This document shows, piece after piece, positions 1-13,214 of a stretch of DNA of 64,000 bases. This stretch comes from Plasmodium brasilianum (Eukaryota; Apicomplexa; Aconoidasida; Haemosporida; Plasmodiidae). The stretch spans positions 1,051,501 through 1,115,500 of the forward strand of contig NC_090125.1 of assembly GCF_023973825.1 (NCBI RefSeq), written 5' to 3'. A model generated the notes under the pieces. That model worked only from the letters and a program-made list of their open reading frames with translations. It was not told the DNA's origin and made no database searches. How positions within the stretch are numbered: the stretch's first letter is position 1; each line of letters starts with the position of its first letter. The translations under genes were made by a program, and so were the position numbers.

Positions 1-184
1 ATAAGTTCATAAACGTTTCCTTATTTTTCCTTCTTCCTTCTTTCGTACCTTCTTATACTCATTCTTTCAATTTTTTTTTTTTTTTTAATTTATAAAAAAT
101 AATATTATTGAACGTCTGTTGGAGATCAAAAAAAAAAAATTTTGTATACACATCAAATTAAGCAGCAGTTATACACACATATGC

Positions 185-249
<65 letters not shown>

Positions 250-1493
250 TATATTTGTATGTATGTATGTATGTGTAGCATATATAATTAACCCTTTTAT
301 TTTTCTAATTTTCGTTGCGTTAACATAAATATCGTTGTTCCTGCGCATATTCATGGTGCTTTTGTAATTATATAAAAACATGTACTTTTATTAGTACTCA
401 AATTATAGGTGCTTTATATATATATTATTTTTGCTTTTATTACTTTTGCATATTAATTGGGTGCTGCCTATATATAAAGGCAAATATATATTTGCCCAAG
501 CGCATTTACCTACACCTACGTATACTTACGTATGTACACATATACATATATACACTCGTACATACGTGCAATTAAATCTAACGGAACGCGAATATTTATA
601 AAGCGTTTATCCATACAAAGTTTTTAATGTACAGCATAAAAAGAGCTTTTCAATTTTTTTTAGAAAATAAGTTAAAAAATTTGGTGTTTCATCTAGTACA
701 GTTATATAGTAGCTAGATTATACATCCAAACTATATGTATGAGTGTCGAAAATTTAAAATATGACCTGTACAGATTAATTCATTTCATAATTCTAGTATG
801 TCTATTGAAACGCGTCCTTATAAGAACGGCATAAAACAATGATTTCTATGTTTCATTTTTCTTCGTTTTGTTTAATTTTTTTTAAATAATATAATTTTTG
901 AAAAATCGAAAGACAAATTTTTTAAATGAAAATTTGTATAACCAAATATTGTATTTATTTTATTTCGTTCATTCATACATACCATATCTGTACACATCCG
1001 TATACATCCATACACGTGCATACACGTACATGCACATCCGTACACGACTATCCTATTTCATCCATATATGATTAAGCATATACATATGTGTGCGCAAATA
1101 CGTATATGCATCCTTATTTAAGTTTTTTCATTCCATTGTTTTCTTTATTGTATTTGAACATGTATTTTTATGTGTATGTTACCCCATATATATATATATA
1201 TATGTATAAGCATATTAATATAGAAACACATTTACTCACAAACATTTTTGTATTCAAACGTACTCATATATATTTGGAATTCATTTTTTAAAGCCCATCT
1301 TTCAATGAAAATTATGAAAAATTAATTATAGTATAAAAAGCTAGAAAAAAAAAAAAAAAAAAAATGCAAAAGTAAAATTAAAAGTAAAAGGAAAAATAGC
1401 AGAAAAAGGAACAACAGCAGTAAAAGCAGCAGATGTAACTGCAGAAGGAAAGGAAAAATAATGCGACAAGTATAAATATACATATAAACAAAA
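1..1493. other. 5' flanking spacer, no gene seen
   Basis: I see no convincing coding exon here. The stretch holds a long TA-type microsatellite (about 185-255), GTAT/CATA-rich simple sequence near 520-570 and 970-1060, and several A or T homopolymers. The last few hundred bases probably contain the promoter and 5' UTR of the giant gene that starts at 1494. They include a run of about 20 A near 1345 and an AAGGAAAA-like purine-rich leader. Confidence 0.6.
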
Positions 1494-4400
1494 ATGACTG
1501 AGAATAATAATATTAACAACGACATGCATTTTTGTGTAGGTAAAATAGACTTTAACAACATTTATTTGGACATACTAAATATCCACGAAACATTAGTAAA
1601 TCACATCCAAACGATAGTAACTCATGTGTACAATTTAATAGAAATAAAATTGTGCAGAAATAATGTGGTATCAACACTATCATCCTCATCAAAATTATCA
1701 ACATTAGCAACAAATAAATGTAATGTTAATACGTTAAACGATTTAAGTACCATATATAAGGGGAAAGGGGCAGACGACATGACCCCTATTAGCATACCAA
1801 ATGTGCATGAATATGATAAAGAAATGAATTGTATACGTGATGGTAGTACATATATGAATGGAAATCCGGTTAAGGATAACACAAATTATGAATACAATTA
1901 TATAAATTGCGAAAAAGAAATAAATAATGATGAAACATTGTTAAAGCATTTAGTGGAAGAATACTTACAGCAAAATATATACAGAGGAACTTATTCCGAA
2001 ATGCATATCTATGATGATGATAAGGTAACCACAAATAAGTGTAAAAATGACAACATTGTACAGTTAAATAACTTGAATCTGCACAAAAATAATAGGAATG
2101 AATGTAATAAGGAAAAAGAGAATAAGAACAGTTTAAATGAAGCGGTAAAATATTGCGATATTAATAGTAATATGAACAGTAATATGAGGGGTAAAACACT
2201 TAATAAACAAAACTTTGATGATAAGAAGGGAAACTGCACAGATACAAGTATATGCGCCAGTAAAATATATAGTAGTAAGGATCATATAGTAGAATACCCC
2301 GTACGTAGGAAGAGTACGAATGTAGATCCTCACACCGATCTTGTTAGGAGTAAGAAGAGTGAAAAGGATTCCATAAATGAAAACCAGGTGAAGCTAAAAA
2401 AGCATATTATTCTGTTAGAGCTTATAAAATGTGTTATTCAACAGTCGAATAATTTTAAAAAGGATACTAACATGAAAAATGGTATGAACAGGGCAGATTG
2501 CATGAACAGAGTAGGTTGCACGAACGAGGGGAACAGTATAAGTTCAAAGATAGTAAAACATAATAGTGCTAATAAACCAAAGCAACAGGTAGAATTTGCT
2601 AATGGCAGTTTAAGTAAGAACGAAAATATACACAATTATAACAAAATTTGCAATTTCAGTTTGTCAAAAATAAAAATAAAATATATTAACATCATAAGTT
2701 ATTACATGGACGTACTATCCCCTTTTAATAAATTTTTTGATGAAAATATCAAAGAATTTAAAGAAGATCAGAATGAGTTGAAAAGGGTAAGAAAAAAGTT
2801 AGATGAAATAGTACTAAATTATGATTATATTGTTGAAGATATTTTTAAAAAATATAACGTTCGAGGAATTACACAAGACCATTTAAATTATTTAAAAAAA
2901 CATATATTGCAAGAAGATTTTCTTCAAGAAAATGATAATTTTACCAATATAAAAAATGTGGACCTACGTCATAATCCGCTTACTTCTAATAGTATTGAAC
3001 ATGTGCAAATTAAAAAATTTAATGGTGAAAATGCAGCTATTCCGAATTATTCATTAAATAATCATAATAATGACAATTTTCATGGTACCAAAAATTGCAG
3101 CAATTTTAGTAATCCAGTTTTTAAGAAAATCGCCCTTTGTAATAAATACAGTTCACTATATTTTGGAAAAAATATGAATAGTCAGATAAACGACAATTCT
3201 ATACACAAAATGAGTGTATTCAACAATATAAATAATTTAGTGGATACATCAGTTCGTCCTTTTAATAATAATAATAATAGCGTGAAAAGTGATAGTATGT
3301 TAACAAAAAGATATGACAACGCTGTGGATACGGTGGAAAGTACATATACACACACTAACATTCAACACAGCAGTTACATGAATAGTCAGAAATATACCAA
3401 TTCAAGCGCATTATATAATGAAAACGTAATAAATTTTAAAGATACATATAATCCTATAAATAAAGACGATTCAATTAGTTTAGTATTTCCAAATGTGAGT
3501 AGCACCAATTTTATTGGAGATGACCTATCCACTACACAATTTAACTGCGCAAATGGAAACTTAGAAAGCTTAAGAAAACATAAGGAAATAATTAATAATA
3601 ATATTATTCGTGATAATCATAATGCGAATTATAATAATGTACCCACACCTGACTTTGTTTGTGCAAAAAATAATATCATACTTTTTGACAATAACGTAGA
3701 CGCAAAAAGTTTGGGAAATTATACACCCAAAATTGACATGAACAGTTCAGGAGCAAATGAAAAGAATGGAGAGGGAAATAAAATGACTAATTATCATTCC
3801 AATTTTATATACGGCGCAAATCGTGAAAAAACAAAAAAAATAATAAATAATAATGATAATAGTAATAAAGTTAATAATAATACAGTTTTTGCAGATATGG
3901 AATTTATCTGCACAGGTCAGAATCGTGTGATAAGTGATAACAGTGCAGGTAATAACAGTAACACAGCCAGCAGAAGAGACAGTAATGATGGTATGATTAA
4001 TGAAGTAAACAATAGTGGAGATAATCAGAGTAGTAGTGGTCAAAATGGCAGAGATCAGAACAATAACGTTAGCAACGAACTGATCCAGCGTAACACATCT
4101 GATTTAATCAGTTTATTTTCATCCGGATGTACTTCAAATTTACCCACAAAAAATAATATCGATAATATTATGTATTATCATAAATCTAAAATGAATAATG
4201 GAGGTATTGATGTAAAATGTGTTACAGAAAGTGAATCAATAAACGCAGAGGATAGCAAGGAAAAACAAAATGGTAAAATAATGAATGAGAACAGTTTGTC
4301 TACCAGTATAGAATACGGCGTAGACAATGTAGCTATACAAAATGGTGTAGGTGTAAATGTGAGTGAGAGTGTAAATGAGAGTGTGAGTGAGAATGTGGAT

Positions 4401-7400
4401 TTAGATTTAGGAGATGATAGTTCTCTTTTATATGAGCAAAGTAAAAAATATAAGAATTTCCATAGGGACGATTTTTCTAGTTGTAAAAACGAAAGCAATT
4501 GTTATAAAACGTACTCTAATGAAACATATAGAAATGATGTGAACTATAATTCAAATGATGATAATTTATGTTTTAATACAACAACAGAATTTAATCATAT
4601 AAGTAATTACAAAAGTGTGCAAGCAGCAGATAGTAACACTATTGAAGTGAATGATTACCATCTTGAGAATAATGAAAATTCATATAATATTTTCCATAAT
4701 GAAACAAAGGAAATGTACATGAACAAAGCGAATGATGTAAAGGATAATGATTTAGATGATGCAGTCATAAGGAATTCATTACCCACTTCGATAGTAGAAT
4801 CGAACGATGATATTAGTGCAATCGTGGTAGCAGCTCAGTCTTATGGCAGTAATGAGGATAATCAGAATAACTTTTATAATAACTATAATAGTTGCATTGA
4901 CAATACTGGTTATAATAGGATATCAGAAAATATCAGTTTCAATAAATGGAATAGTGCCAGTTGTGAGGGTGCAAAGCACGATCAGACGAGTAGTTGCTCA
5001 TATAGCAACAACGATGATAGTAATAGCAAAAAGGACAAGATAGATAATAATAGTGGCAGTGGTAATAGCGGCAGTGGTAATAGCGGCAGTGGTAATAACG
5101 GAAGTGGTATTAGTGGTAGTGGCAATAGAGAATCGAGGAACCACAGCAGCAGTGGTAACAATAATGATGACGATGACGAGAGTGATAAAAGGAATAAACG
5201 AAGTAATGATAACTACAACGAGAATGAAAAAGAGGATGAGGATGAAAATAGGAAGGAAAAGAAAAATGAATACGTTAACAATAACAATAACATAAATAAA
5301 AGCAATAGCAGCATTAACAGCAATAGAAGCAGCAATGGAAGCAGTAATGGAAGCAGCAATGGAAGCAGTAATGGAAGCAGCAATGGAAGCAGTAATGGAA
5401 GCAGTAATGGAAGCAGCAATGTAAGCAGTAATGGAAGCAGTAAGAGCAACTGCAGAAATAATAGCAGTAACAATTGCAGAAATAATAGCAGTAACAGTTG
5501 CAGAAATAATAGCAGTAACAGTTGCAGAAATAATAGCAGTAACAATTGCAGAAATAATAGCAGTAACAATTGCAGAAATAATAGCTGTAACAACTGTAGA
5601 GACAGTAACAGCAGCAGCAGTAACAACATTTTAAAAAATAGCTCAAGCAACAATGTACTTAACAATATCCATGCAGACAAAGCGAAATTCATTGAATCTT
5701 CAGAACGTTTAGTAAATAATGAAAAGGAAATTAAGAACGAATTAAATAAAGAGATCGCGTTAATAAGTGCACAACAAGATGAATGTAGAGATATATTTTT
5801 ACAGAATAAATATATTATGGATGCGAGTAAAAATGATATTAACGGATTTAATGCAAGGATACCCTTCTTTAGTTGCAATAATGAGAATGAAACAAGTACT
5901 AGTTTTAGCAATATGAATAGGTCAAACAGTTTGAACAACTCGAACAACATAGGAGATTTTAATAATTTAAGGGGCCATAACAATGTAAGAGGTCTCAACA
6001 GGGTAAGCGATTTTAACGGGGTAAAAGGTCTTAACAATACAAGCGATCATAACGGGGTAAGCGGTATGGACAATGCAAGTGGCCTTAACAGTGTATACGG
6101 TGTGAACATGAATATTATGAATAATATGAACAACATGAACAGTATGAACAACATGAACAGTATGAACAACATGAACAGTATGAACAATATGAACAGTATG
6201 AACAGTATGAACAACATGAACAGCATGAACAACATGAACAGCATGAACAACATGAACAGTATGAACAGTAGGAACAACATGAACAGTAGGAACGGTATGA
6301 GCAATATGAACAGCATGAACGGTATGAGCAATATGAGCAACATGAACAGCATGCACTGTATCAACGATATGAACATCCTGAGCAATGCGAACTCCAGCAA
6401 CGTCAGCAGTTACTTCAACTACTGCAATAATAGTATGGGTAAAGAAGAACATAACTCGAACGGAGGAGTAATGCGCGAAAAAAGAAGCGAGAAGATAATA
6501 GGGAATAACAATCTGGGAAACATGGAAAACATAAATAAAGACTTAGTGAACAACGTAAATATGGAGATGAATTTGAAAAATTACAATAACGAAATGATGT
6601 ATAACGAAATATACAATTCCTATATTGATCTTTATAACAATTTTAATGAAAAAAATGACATAAGTAATAACAGTATGATGATAGAATGTGAAAAAAACAA
6701 TATTGAATATGATTTAATGAATTTTACGAATAATACATACAACGATATACACAAAATAATACAAAACGATGAAATACTAAAGAATGAGTTTACAAATATA
6801 GAAGACTCTTTTAAAATGGCACCTACGCCATTCGTATCTGATAAAAAAGCGAAATCAAAATATGATACAAATGATGAAGAAATATTATTATTGTATGATA
6901 ATTATAAACATATGTTAAATTTTGGAAGTGTGTTAAGAAATGAACAAAATAAAAATAACTCTTCCGATGGATTCTTCCTTCACCCTAATAATATAGTGCT
7001 TCCAAATATGTTAAACAATGATATAATAAGTGATAGGATAAATAATGACATAGAAAAAATTATTGATATAATGAACACAAATAATGAAAATATTATGAAT
7101 TATAATTTTTCTGTTGATGAGGAAAATTATAATAATGTGAACCATAGTCAGGGTAGAAGGCTTTCCTCCCTTAGCAACATGCCGGACAGATATTCCACTG
7201 ATTTTCCTTCCAAAGGCAAGGAAAAAAGGCGAAAAATAGACTGTACAACAGGGGGGTATAGTGACTACAACAATAAGAGTAGCAATAAGAGCAGCAATAA
7301 GGGCAACAATACTTGTTGGAGGAGCAATGGCAATCGGGGAGGGAATAGCAGTGGTAATAGCGGTGGAAATAGCTGTGGTAATAGAGGAGGGAGTAACGGT

Positions 7401-9077
7401 GGAAGTGGCGGTGGCAAGAAGTACAGTGGTAACAGTAATACATTTCGGAGCAAACCAAAAATGGAGCATATTTTGGAGCATTCACATTCGAAGAAATTTC
7501 AAAAATATACTGTGGATAAAAGAAAGAAATACCAAAAGATTGACATAAGGAATTTAAATAAAAACGTGCAAAAAAATAAAGAGATATGTACCAACTGCTA
7601 CATTCATTATGATAATTTTAAGTCAAGTTATGTTTTAACATTTATTAACAGAAAACAAAAAAAGCAAAGGAAATTATTTCCTGTTGAACCAAATGAAAAA
7701 GATGAAGCTTATATTATCCAAATTATGAATTACATAGAAAAGTTAAAGGACCAAGATAAAATATACGGTATTGATAAAAATTCCCCAAATGACCCTATTC
7801 AGACCGCTGTGAAGAACAACCTTGATAATGCACCTGGTCTGCCTAACTCTACCAATAGTAATGAATGCGGTACCACAAACATGGATAGCAGAACCATTTC
7901 CAATATGAAGAATAATAGTTTTAGCGGCAAAAATGCTAACATCATTACCAGCAAAAGCAATGGCGGTAAAACCAGTGACAGGATTAATTACAACGATAAG
8001 GAATACTTTCTAAAGAACAACTGTATACATGGCGAACAACACGCAAAGGAAAACTTAGCGAATGGTAGTGAGATAAGTACAAATAAAAATAGTTTAGTAA
8101 ATGATAATATAACTAATTTACTTAACAATTTCAATGAACATTTATATGTTGAGCCAAAAAATGTAAATTACGCACCGGATAATTCGGTACCTATGAACAG
8201 TATTGGTAGTCCCCCTATGTCCAATGCAGCTATGTTCGATGCAATCATTCCCAATGCCTCCATATCAAAACCGCTAAACATTTATGATGATGTTAATATA
8301 TCACCAAATATAGATTTTATGGATATAAATTTACTAAACGCTGCAACGAATTTTGAAAATATTAATTTAATAAACGTAGGCACAGGAGGAAATACGCAAA
8401 ACATAAACATGATTTTTGAAAATAATGACAAAATAGATAATATGGAAAAATCGGGGAAGGTTAATTATTTGGCTGAAATTGCAAGTCCTGGTAGTATCAA
8501 CAACATTAGCAATAATATGATTAGTAGTGAAGTTAGCAGTAGCAATACCGCGAATAAAAGCGTAGGCCATAACGTCAATGGGAGAATAGGTCGTAATGTG
8601 AGTAATAACATCAGTTATAGTGTAAGCCGTAACGTGAATGGAAGCGTAGGCCGCGATTTGAGTAATAACGTCAGTTGTAGTGTTGGCTGTAATGTGAACC
8701 GTAACGAGGTCCAGAGCGGGGAGGATAACAATATAAATAGATCTTTTGCACCCAGTTCATATGAAAATAATAATGTTCATTCAAATATAAAAAACATTAC
8801 ATATAGTTGTGCGAATGACAAGGAAGTAAAGCAACAGAAGGAGAATTGTACGAACGAAAAGGATGATTATAATTCTGTAAATTTGTTAAATAATGTTAAT
8901 TATCAAAATTATAGTAACAGCAATTTTGCAAATGATAACGAAAATGAAATAATACACCAGTTTAGTTCTATGATGAATGAGTACGAAAATAGCATCTTAA
9001 ATAACTTGAGTTATGATCAAATAATTAATATGCAGAACAATCCAACAGAAGAAACCGATATGCAGCATAACGAATGA
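1494..9077 (+). CDS. Giant Asn/Ser-rich conserved Plasmodium protein, possible degenerate AP2-like patch
   Basis: Single open frame of 2,527 residues starting at the ATG in an A-rich context (aaaATG). I do not recognise the family. Most of the protein is low complexity: Asn-rich throughout, Ser-Ser-Asn-Gly repeats at about 1280-1320 (12-bp DNA unit), Cys-Arg-Asn-Asn-Ser repeats just after (24-bp DNA unit), a Met-Asn-Asn-Met-Asn-Ser tract at about 1540-1615, and a Gly/Ser/Asn tract near 1930-1985. Three parts look folded. They are an N-terminal helix-like segment (about 20-55), a lysine-rich helical segment at about 385-475, and a segment at about 2029-2085. The last has a Cys-x-x-Cys, alternating hydrophobic residues, a Lys/Gln/Arg patch, and then a helix that looks loosely like the three strands and helix of an ApiAP2 DNA-binding domain. 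It lacks a clear consensus Trp. A nuclear or transcription role is only a guess. Strand use is strongly coding and no internal break is seen. Confidence 0.85.
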   Translation: MTENNNINNDMHFCVGKIDFNNIYLDILNIHETLVNHIQTIVTHVYNLIEIKLCRNNVVSTLSSSSKLSTLATNKCNVNTLNDLSTIYKGKGADDMTPISIPNVHEYDKEMNCIRDGSTYMNGNPVKDNTNYEYNYINCEKEINNDETLLKHLVEEYLQQNIYRGTYSEMHIYDDDKVTTNKCKNDNIVQLNNLNLHKNNRNECNKEKENKNSLNEAVKYCDINSNMNSNMRGKTLNKQNFDDKKGNCTDTSICASKIYSSKDHIVEYPVRRKSTNVDPHTDLVRSKKSEKDSINENQVKLKKHIILLELIKCVIQQSNNFKKDTNMKNGMNRADCMNRVGCTNEGNSISSKIVKHNSANKPKQQVEFANGSLSKNENIHNYNKICNFSLSKIKIKYINIISYYMDVLSPFNKFFDENIKEFKEDQNELKRVRKKLDEIVLNYDYIVEDIFKKYNVRGITQDHLNYLKKHILQEDFLQENDNFTNIKNVDLRHNPLTSNSIEHVQIKKFNGENAAIPNYSLNNHNNDNFHGTKNCSNFSNPVFKKIALCNKYSSLYFGKNMNSQINDNSIHKMSVFNNINNLVDTSVRPFNNNNNSVKSDSMLTKRYDNAVDTVESTYTHTNIQHSSYMNSQKYTNSSALYNENVINFKDTYNPINKDDSISLVFPNVSSTNFIGDDLSTTQFNCANGNLESLRKHKEIINNNIIRDNHNANYNNVPTPDFVCAKNNIILFDNNVDAKSLGNYTPKIDMNSSGANEKNGEGNKMTNYHSNFIYGANREKTKKIINNNDNSNKVNNNTVFADMEFICTGQNRVISDNSAGNNSNTASRRDSNDGMINEVNNSGDNQSSSGQNGRDQNNNVSNELIQRNTSDLISLFSSGCTSNLPTKNNIDNIMYYHKSKMNNGGIDVKCVTESESINAEDSKEKQNGKIMNENSLSTSIEYGVDNVAIQNGVGVNVSESVNESVSENVDLDLGDDSSLLYEQSKKYKNFHRDDFSSCKNESNCYKTYSNETYRNDVNYNSNDDNLCFNTTTEFNHISNYKSVQAADSNTIEVNDYHLENNENSYNIFHNETKEMYMNKANDVKDNDLDDAVIRNSLPTSIVESNDDISAIVVAAQSYGSNEDNQNNFYNNYNSCIDNTGYNRISENISFNKWNSASCEGAKHDQTSSCSYSNNDDSNSKKDKIDNNSGSGNSGSGNSGSGNNGSGISGSGNRESRNHSSSGNNNDDDDESDKRNKRSNDNYNENEKEDEDENRKEKKNEYVNNNNNINKSNSSINSNRSSNGSSNGSSNGSSNGSSNGSSNGSSNGSSNVSSNGSSKSNCRNNSSNNCRNNSSNSCRNNSSNSCRNNSSNNCRNNSSNNCRNNSCNNCRDSNSSSSNNILKNSSSNNVLNNIHADKAKFIESSERLVNNEKEIKNELNKEIALISAQQDECRDIFLQNKYIMDASKNDINGFNARIPFFSCNNENETSTSFSNMNRSNSLNNSNNIGDFNNLRGHNNVRGLNRVSDFNGVKGLNNTSDHNGVSGMDNASGLNSVYGVNMNIMNNMNNMNSMNNMNSMNNMNSMNNMNSMNSMNNMNSMNNMNSMNNMNSMNSRNNMNSRNGMSNMNSMNGMSNMSNMNSMHCINDMNILSNANSSNVSSYFNYCNNSMGKEEHNSNGGVMREKRSEKIIGNNNLGNMENINKDLVNNVNMEMNLKNYNNEMMYNEIYNSYIDLYNNFNEKNDISNNSMMIECEKNNIEYDLMNFTNNTYNDIHKIIQNDEILKNEFTNIEDSFKMAPTPFVSDKKAKSKYDTNDEEILLLYDNYKHMLNFGSVLRNEQNKNNSSDGFFLHPNNIVLPNMLNNDIISDRINNDIEKIIDIMNTNNENIMNYNFSVDEENYNNVNHSQGRRLSSLSNMPDRYSTDFPSKGKEKRRKIDCTTGGYSDYNNKSSNKSSNKGNNTCWRSNGNRGGNSSGNSGGNSCGNRGGSNGGSGGGKKYSGNSNTFRSKPKMEHILEHSHSKKFQKYTVDKRKKYQKIDIRNLNKNVQKNKEICTNCYIHYDNFKSSYVLTFINRKQKKQRKLFPVEPNEKDEAYIIQIMNYIEKLKDQDKIYGIDKNSPNDPIQTAVKNNLDNAPGLPNSTNSNECGTTNMDSRTISNMKNNSFSGKNANIITSKSNGGKTSDRINYNDKEYFLKNNCIHGEQHAKENLANGSEISTNKNSLVNDNITNLLNNFNEHLYVEPKNVNYAPDNSVPMNSIGSPPMSNAAMFDAIIPNASISKPLNIYDDVNISPNIDFMDINLLNAATNFENINLINVGTGGNTQNINMIFENNDKIDNMEKSGKVNYLAEIASPGSINNISNNMISSEVSSSNTANKSVGHNVNGRIGRNVSNNISYSVSRNVNGSVGRDLSNNVSCSVGCNVNRNEVQSGEDNNINRSFAPSSYENNNVHSNIKNITYSCANDKEVKQQKENCTNEKDDYNSVNLLNNVNYQNYSNSNFANDNENEIIHQFSSMMNEYENSILNNLSYDQIINMQNNPTEETDMQHNE
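5331..5440 (+). repeat. 12-bp coding repeat (Ser-Asn-Gly-Ser)
   Basis: Tandem AGCAGTAATGGA / AGCAGCAATGGA units inside the giant gene. They encode about nine Ser-Ser-Asn-Gly blocks. Synonymous AGT/AGC differences between units show the array is not brand new. Confidence 0.85.
5450..5600 (+). repeat. 24-bp coding repeat (Cys-Arg-Asn-Asn-Ser-Ser-Asn-Asn/Ser)
   Basis: Six to seven units directly after the Ser-Asn-Gly array, with an invariant TGCAGAAATAATAGCAGTAA core. A regularly spaced Cys every eight residues in an otherwise Asn-rich tract is unusual and could reflect simple slippage. Confidence 0.85.
6112..6350 (+). repeat. Met-Asn-rich coding repeat
   Basis: Alternating ATGAACAAC and ATGAACAGT units give a Met-Asn-Asn / Met-Asn-Ser tract of about 80 residues. 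The period is 9-18 bp, and the 3' end degenerates to Met-Ser-Asn and Met-Asn-Gly. Confidence 0.8.
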
Positions 9078-10686
<1,609 letters not shown>

Positions 10687-13214
10687 CTATATGGCATCTT
10701 CGTCTTCTTCACTAACACTTAATACGTTATATTTGTATTTTTTTCCTTTTTTGTCGTCTTTTCTTCTTTCATTTTTGTTTCCCCCCTTCCCGTTATCCTT
10801 ATTTAAAGGCATATCACCTGTAATTATATTTTCCTTAAGAAATAATATCCTTAAATCGTTTATGTAAGTGCAATTTTCCCTTTGTTTCTTTGACAAATAA
10901 TTGCTAACGTTATTCCTATTAATAGCAAGCACTTTTTTACACTCAACTTTGCTTCTATACTCTTTTTCTTTTTCATTTAAATATTCATTAAATTCTTTAA
11001 TATTTAAGTAGTCCTTATTTTCCTTTATTTTCATATTTACAAAATCGATGTCGATGTTGATATCACCTAAGTTAAAAGGAAAAAGAAAAATTATATATAT
11101 ATATGAAACAAATGGGTACAACTGTAAATGCATTACTCAGGAAAAGCTCACATGAAGCACATAAAAAATATTCGAAGCTAATGACTAAATCTAAGCATAT
11201 TGTTAAGTAGAGGGATACTCATATACACGTGGAATTATGGATGAACGTGGCATGTATGTAATACGAGAATAATATCGTGTATTGATTTATATTACTGAAT
11301 CTCTTCCCGAATATTTCAGTATATTTGTCTATAATTTCATTTTTTACTTCGTCGTCATAACAAGAAAAATGTATTTCATAATTATTAAATTCGTTTTTAA
11401 TATCGTCCTCAAACCAATCAATACTATCATCAATTATTTTCGTTTGCTCTTCATTATGAGAGTTACTTAGCATTTTATCTCGTAGGTTAAAGGCTACAAA
11501 GAAAAGTAAAGAAAGCATGCAAATAGGTGTATATGCTCACAGTTGCAAGCATGCACACGACATTAGAAATGCGCGTTTGTGTAGTAAGATGCATAACATG
11601 TGCATTTATATAAGCACATGGTAAACGGCACATACATATATATGTAGAACACATATTCATATATGCACACATATGTAGGTATGCATCTGATCATTGCTCA
11701 TTTCGTGTGTACTTATGCACATACTTCCAAATGCTTGTAATATATTTTTTTTTTTTTAAATGCAGATTTTCAACAATAGTGCAGAATGGACTAAAGGAGT
11801 TACCTTCCTTCAAATAGCTATTTCCTGAATCAAAATAAAATTTATGGAAGAAAGCGTCTGCATTTTTTATTGCCATCAGAGTTTTTTTAGGTGAACTATC
11901 TACACATTCAGTAGGTATGAATATATTATTTATTACGGACGATTCATATAATTGGTTTTCACAAAAAATACATATTTTATATTTTATTTTCGTGCAATAA
12001 ATTTTTCCACATATTAAACAGTTGGCATAAATTTTGTGATTTTGTCCATTGCATGTACATATGGTCTTGCTCTTTTTTTTTTCTTTTTTGTTATTCTTTT
12101 GGTTAACACCTTCGTCCGACTTTGTATTTTCTTCCTGTATGAAATCTATGACTGTCCTTAACGAATAACTGTTTTCCTTTATTTTAAAAATGTAAAAATA
12201 ATCGTCCTCTCTTTTTTTTCCCCTACCATTATTATTACCACTATTATTACTATTATGATTACTATTACTCTTACCATTATTATTACCAGTATTATTATTA
12301 TTATTATTATTATTATCATTACTGTTACTACAACTTTTTAATGTGTTTAATTCTACATTTTTTATAAATTCAAAATTGCCTATTTTGTTTGCGTCATTTT
12401 TTGTATTTCCTTTAAATTCTTCATCAACTCTTTTATTTTTTAAACCCCCTATTAATTCATTAGTCCGTACATTTTCAACCGATGTACTATTGGTTTCCAC
12501 AATTTTGTCTTCTCCTGATGCTTCGCATGTGATGCCTACCTTTACTAATTTATTGCAATTTTCCTCATTACTATTTTTTTTTAAAACATCCTTCTTCTTT
12601 TGTATTTGTTCCTCTTCACTATGATTTTCTTTTTTTTTACTTTTTACACAAGTACTTTCTTTTAATTCCGCTTCGGCGGATTTAGCTTTATCTTTATGTT
12701 GTACAACACAGCGTACCTCTTTTTTGCTGGTATTGTTCTTGTATGTATTTATATCCACATTTACATTTTTGTTTGTATTTGCGTTTTTACTTATATCCAC
12801 ATTTACATTTTTGTTTACACTCACTTTTTTACTTTCCGTAATGTCATTCTTTCCTTCAAACACATTTTCAAAATAATCACATATGGTTTTACCAATAAAA
12901 TTATTGAAACTCTGTTTATCAGTTATGGTATCATTTGACTGGTTTTCATCAACGCTGGCAAAAAATTTTGTTCTTGAATCAACTAGTTCTTGTGTAAATT
13001 TCTCTACCCTGCTACGTGAGTATTTAATATTCTTATTATTTTCAAAAAATGATTCATTTATTAAGTGTATTGAGCTGTACAAACTATATGATTTACAGTT
13101 TAAAACAGATTTTATGTAATTTACATCCAGTTCATCATTCTTTAAGTTAAAGAATTTTATTATTTTGGTGCACAGGTAACTCGCGTACCTGTCGCTGCAG
13201 TCGTCTGCCTGCAT
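10687..13214 (-). CDS. TRIP4/ASC-1-like protein with C2HC5 zinc finger
   Basis: Three exons, read 13214-11804, 11493-11296 and 11066-10687. The phases join cleanly to give about 662 residues. Residues 387-423 hold the family signature: paired Cys in a TCTC block, a CLICGKIYC-like core and a CIFC pair. This matches the C2HC5 zinc finger of activating signal cointegrator 1. Exon 2 encodes an IDDSIDWFEDD stretch that parallels the VIDDESDYF block that follows the finger in animal TRIP4. Exon 3 continues with the Ile/Asp-rich DINIDIDF block. In animals TRIP4 belongs to the ASC-1 complex (ASCC), linked to ribosome-collision rescue and alkylation repair. Here no C-terminal ASCH domain is visible, and the tail is Lys/Glu-rich ending in SEEDEDAI. 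A 200-residue Lys/Asn linker with Val-Asn-Val-Asp repeats and an Asn run separates the N-terminal region from the finger. Family assignment is fairly firm. Function in Plasmodium is inferred. Confidence 0.85.

Noticed and set aside
5213..6037. Leu-rich open frame on the minus strand (and similar antisense frames at 5967-6452 and 7011-7485)
   Set aside because: These are the reverse reading of Asn/Ser repeat arrays (AGC/AAT becomes GCT/ATT) inside the giant + strand gene. Composition is repetitive and there is no independent signal.
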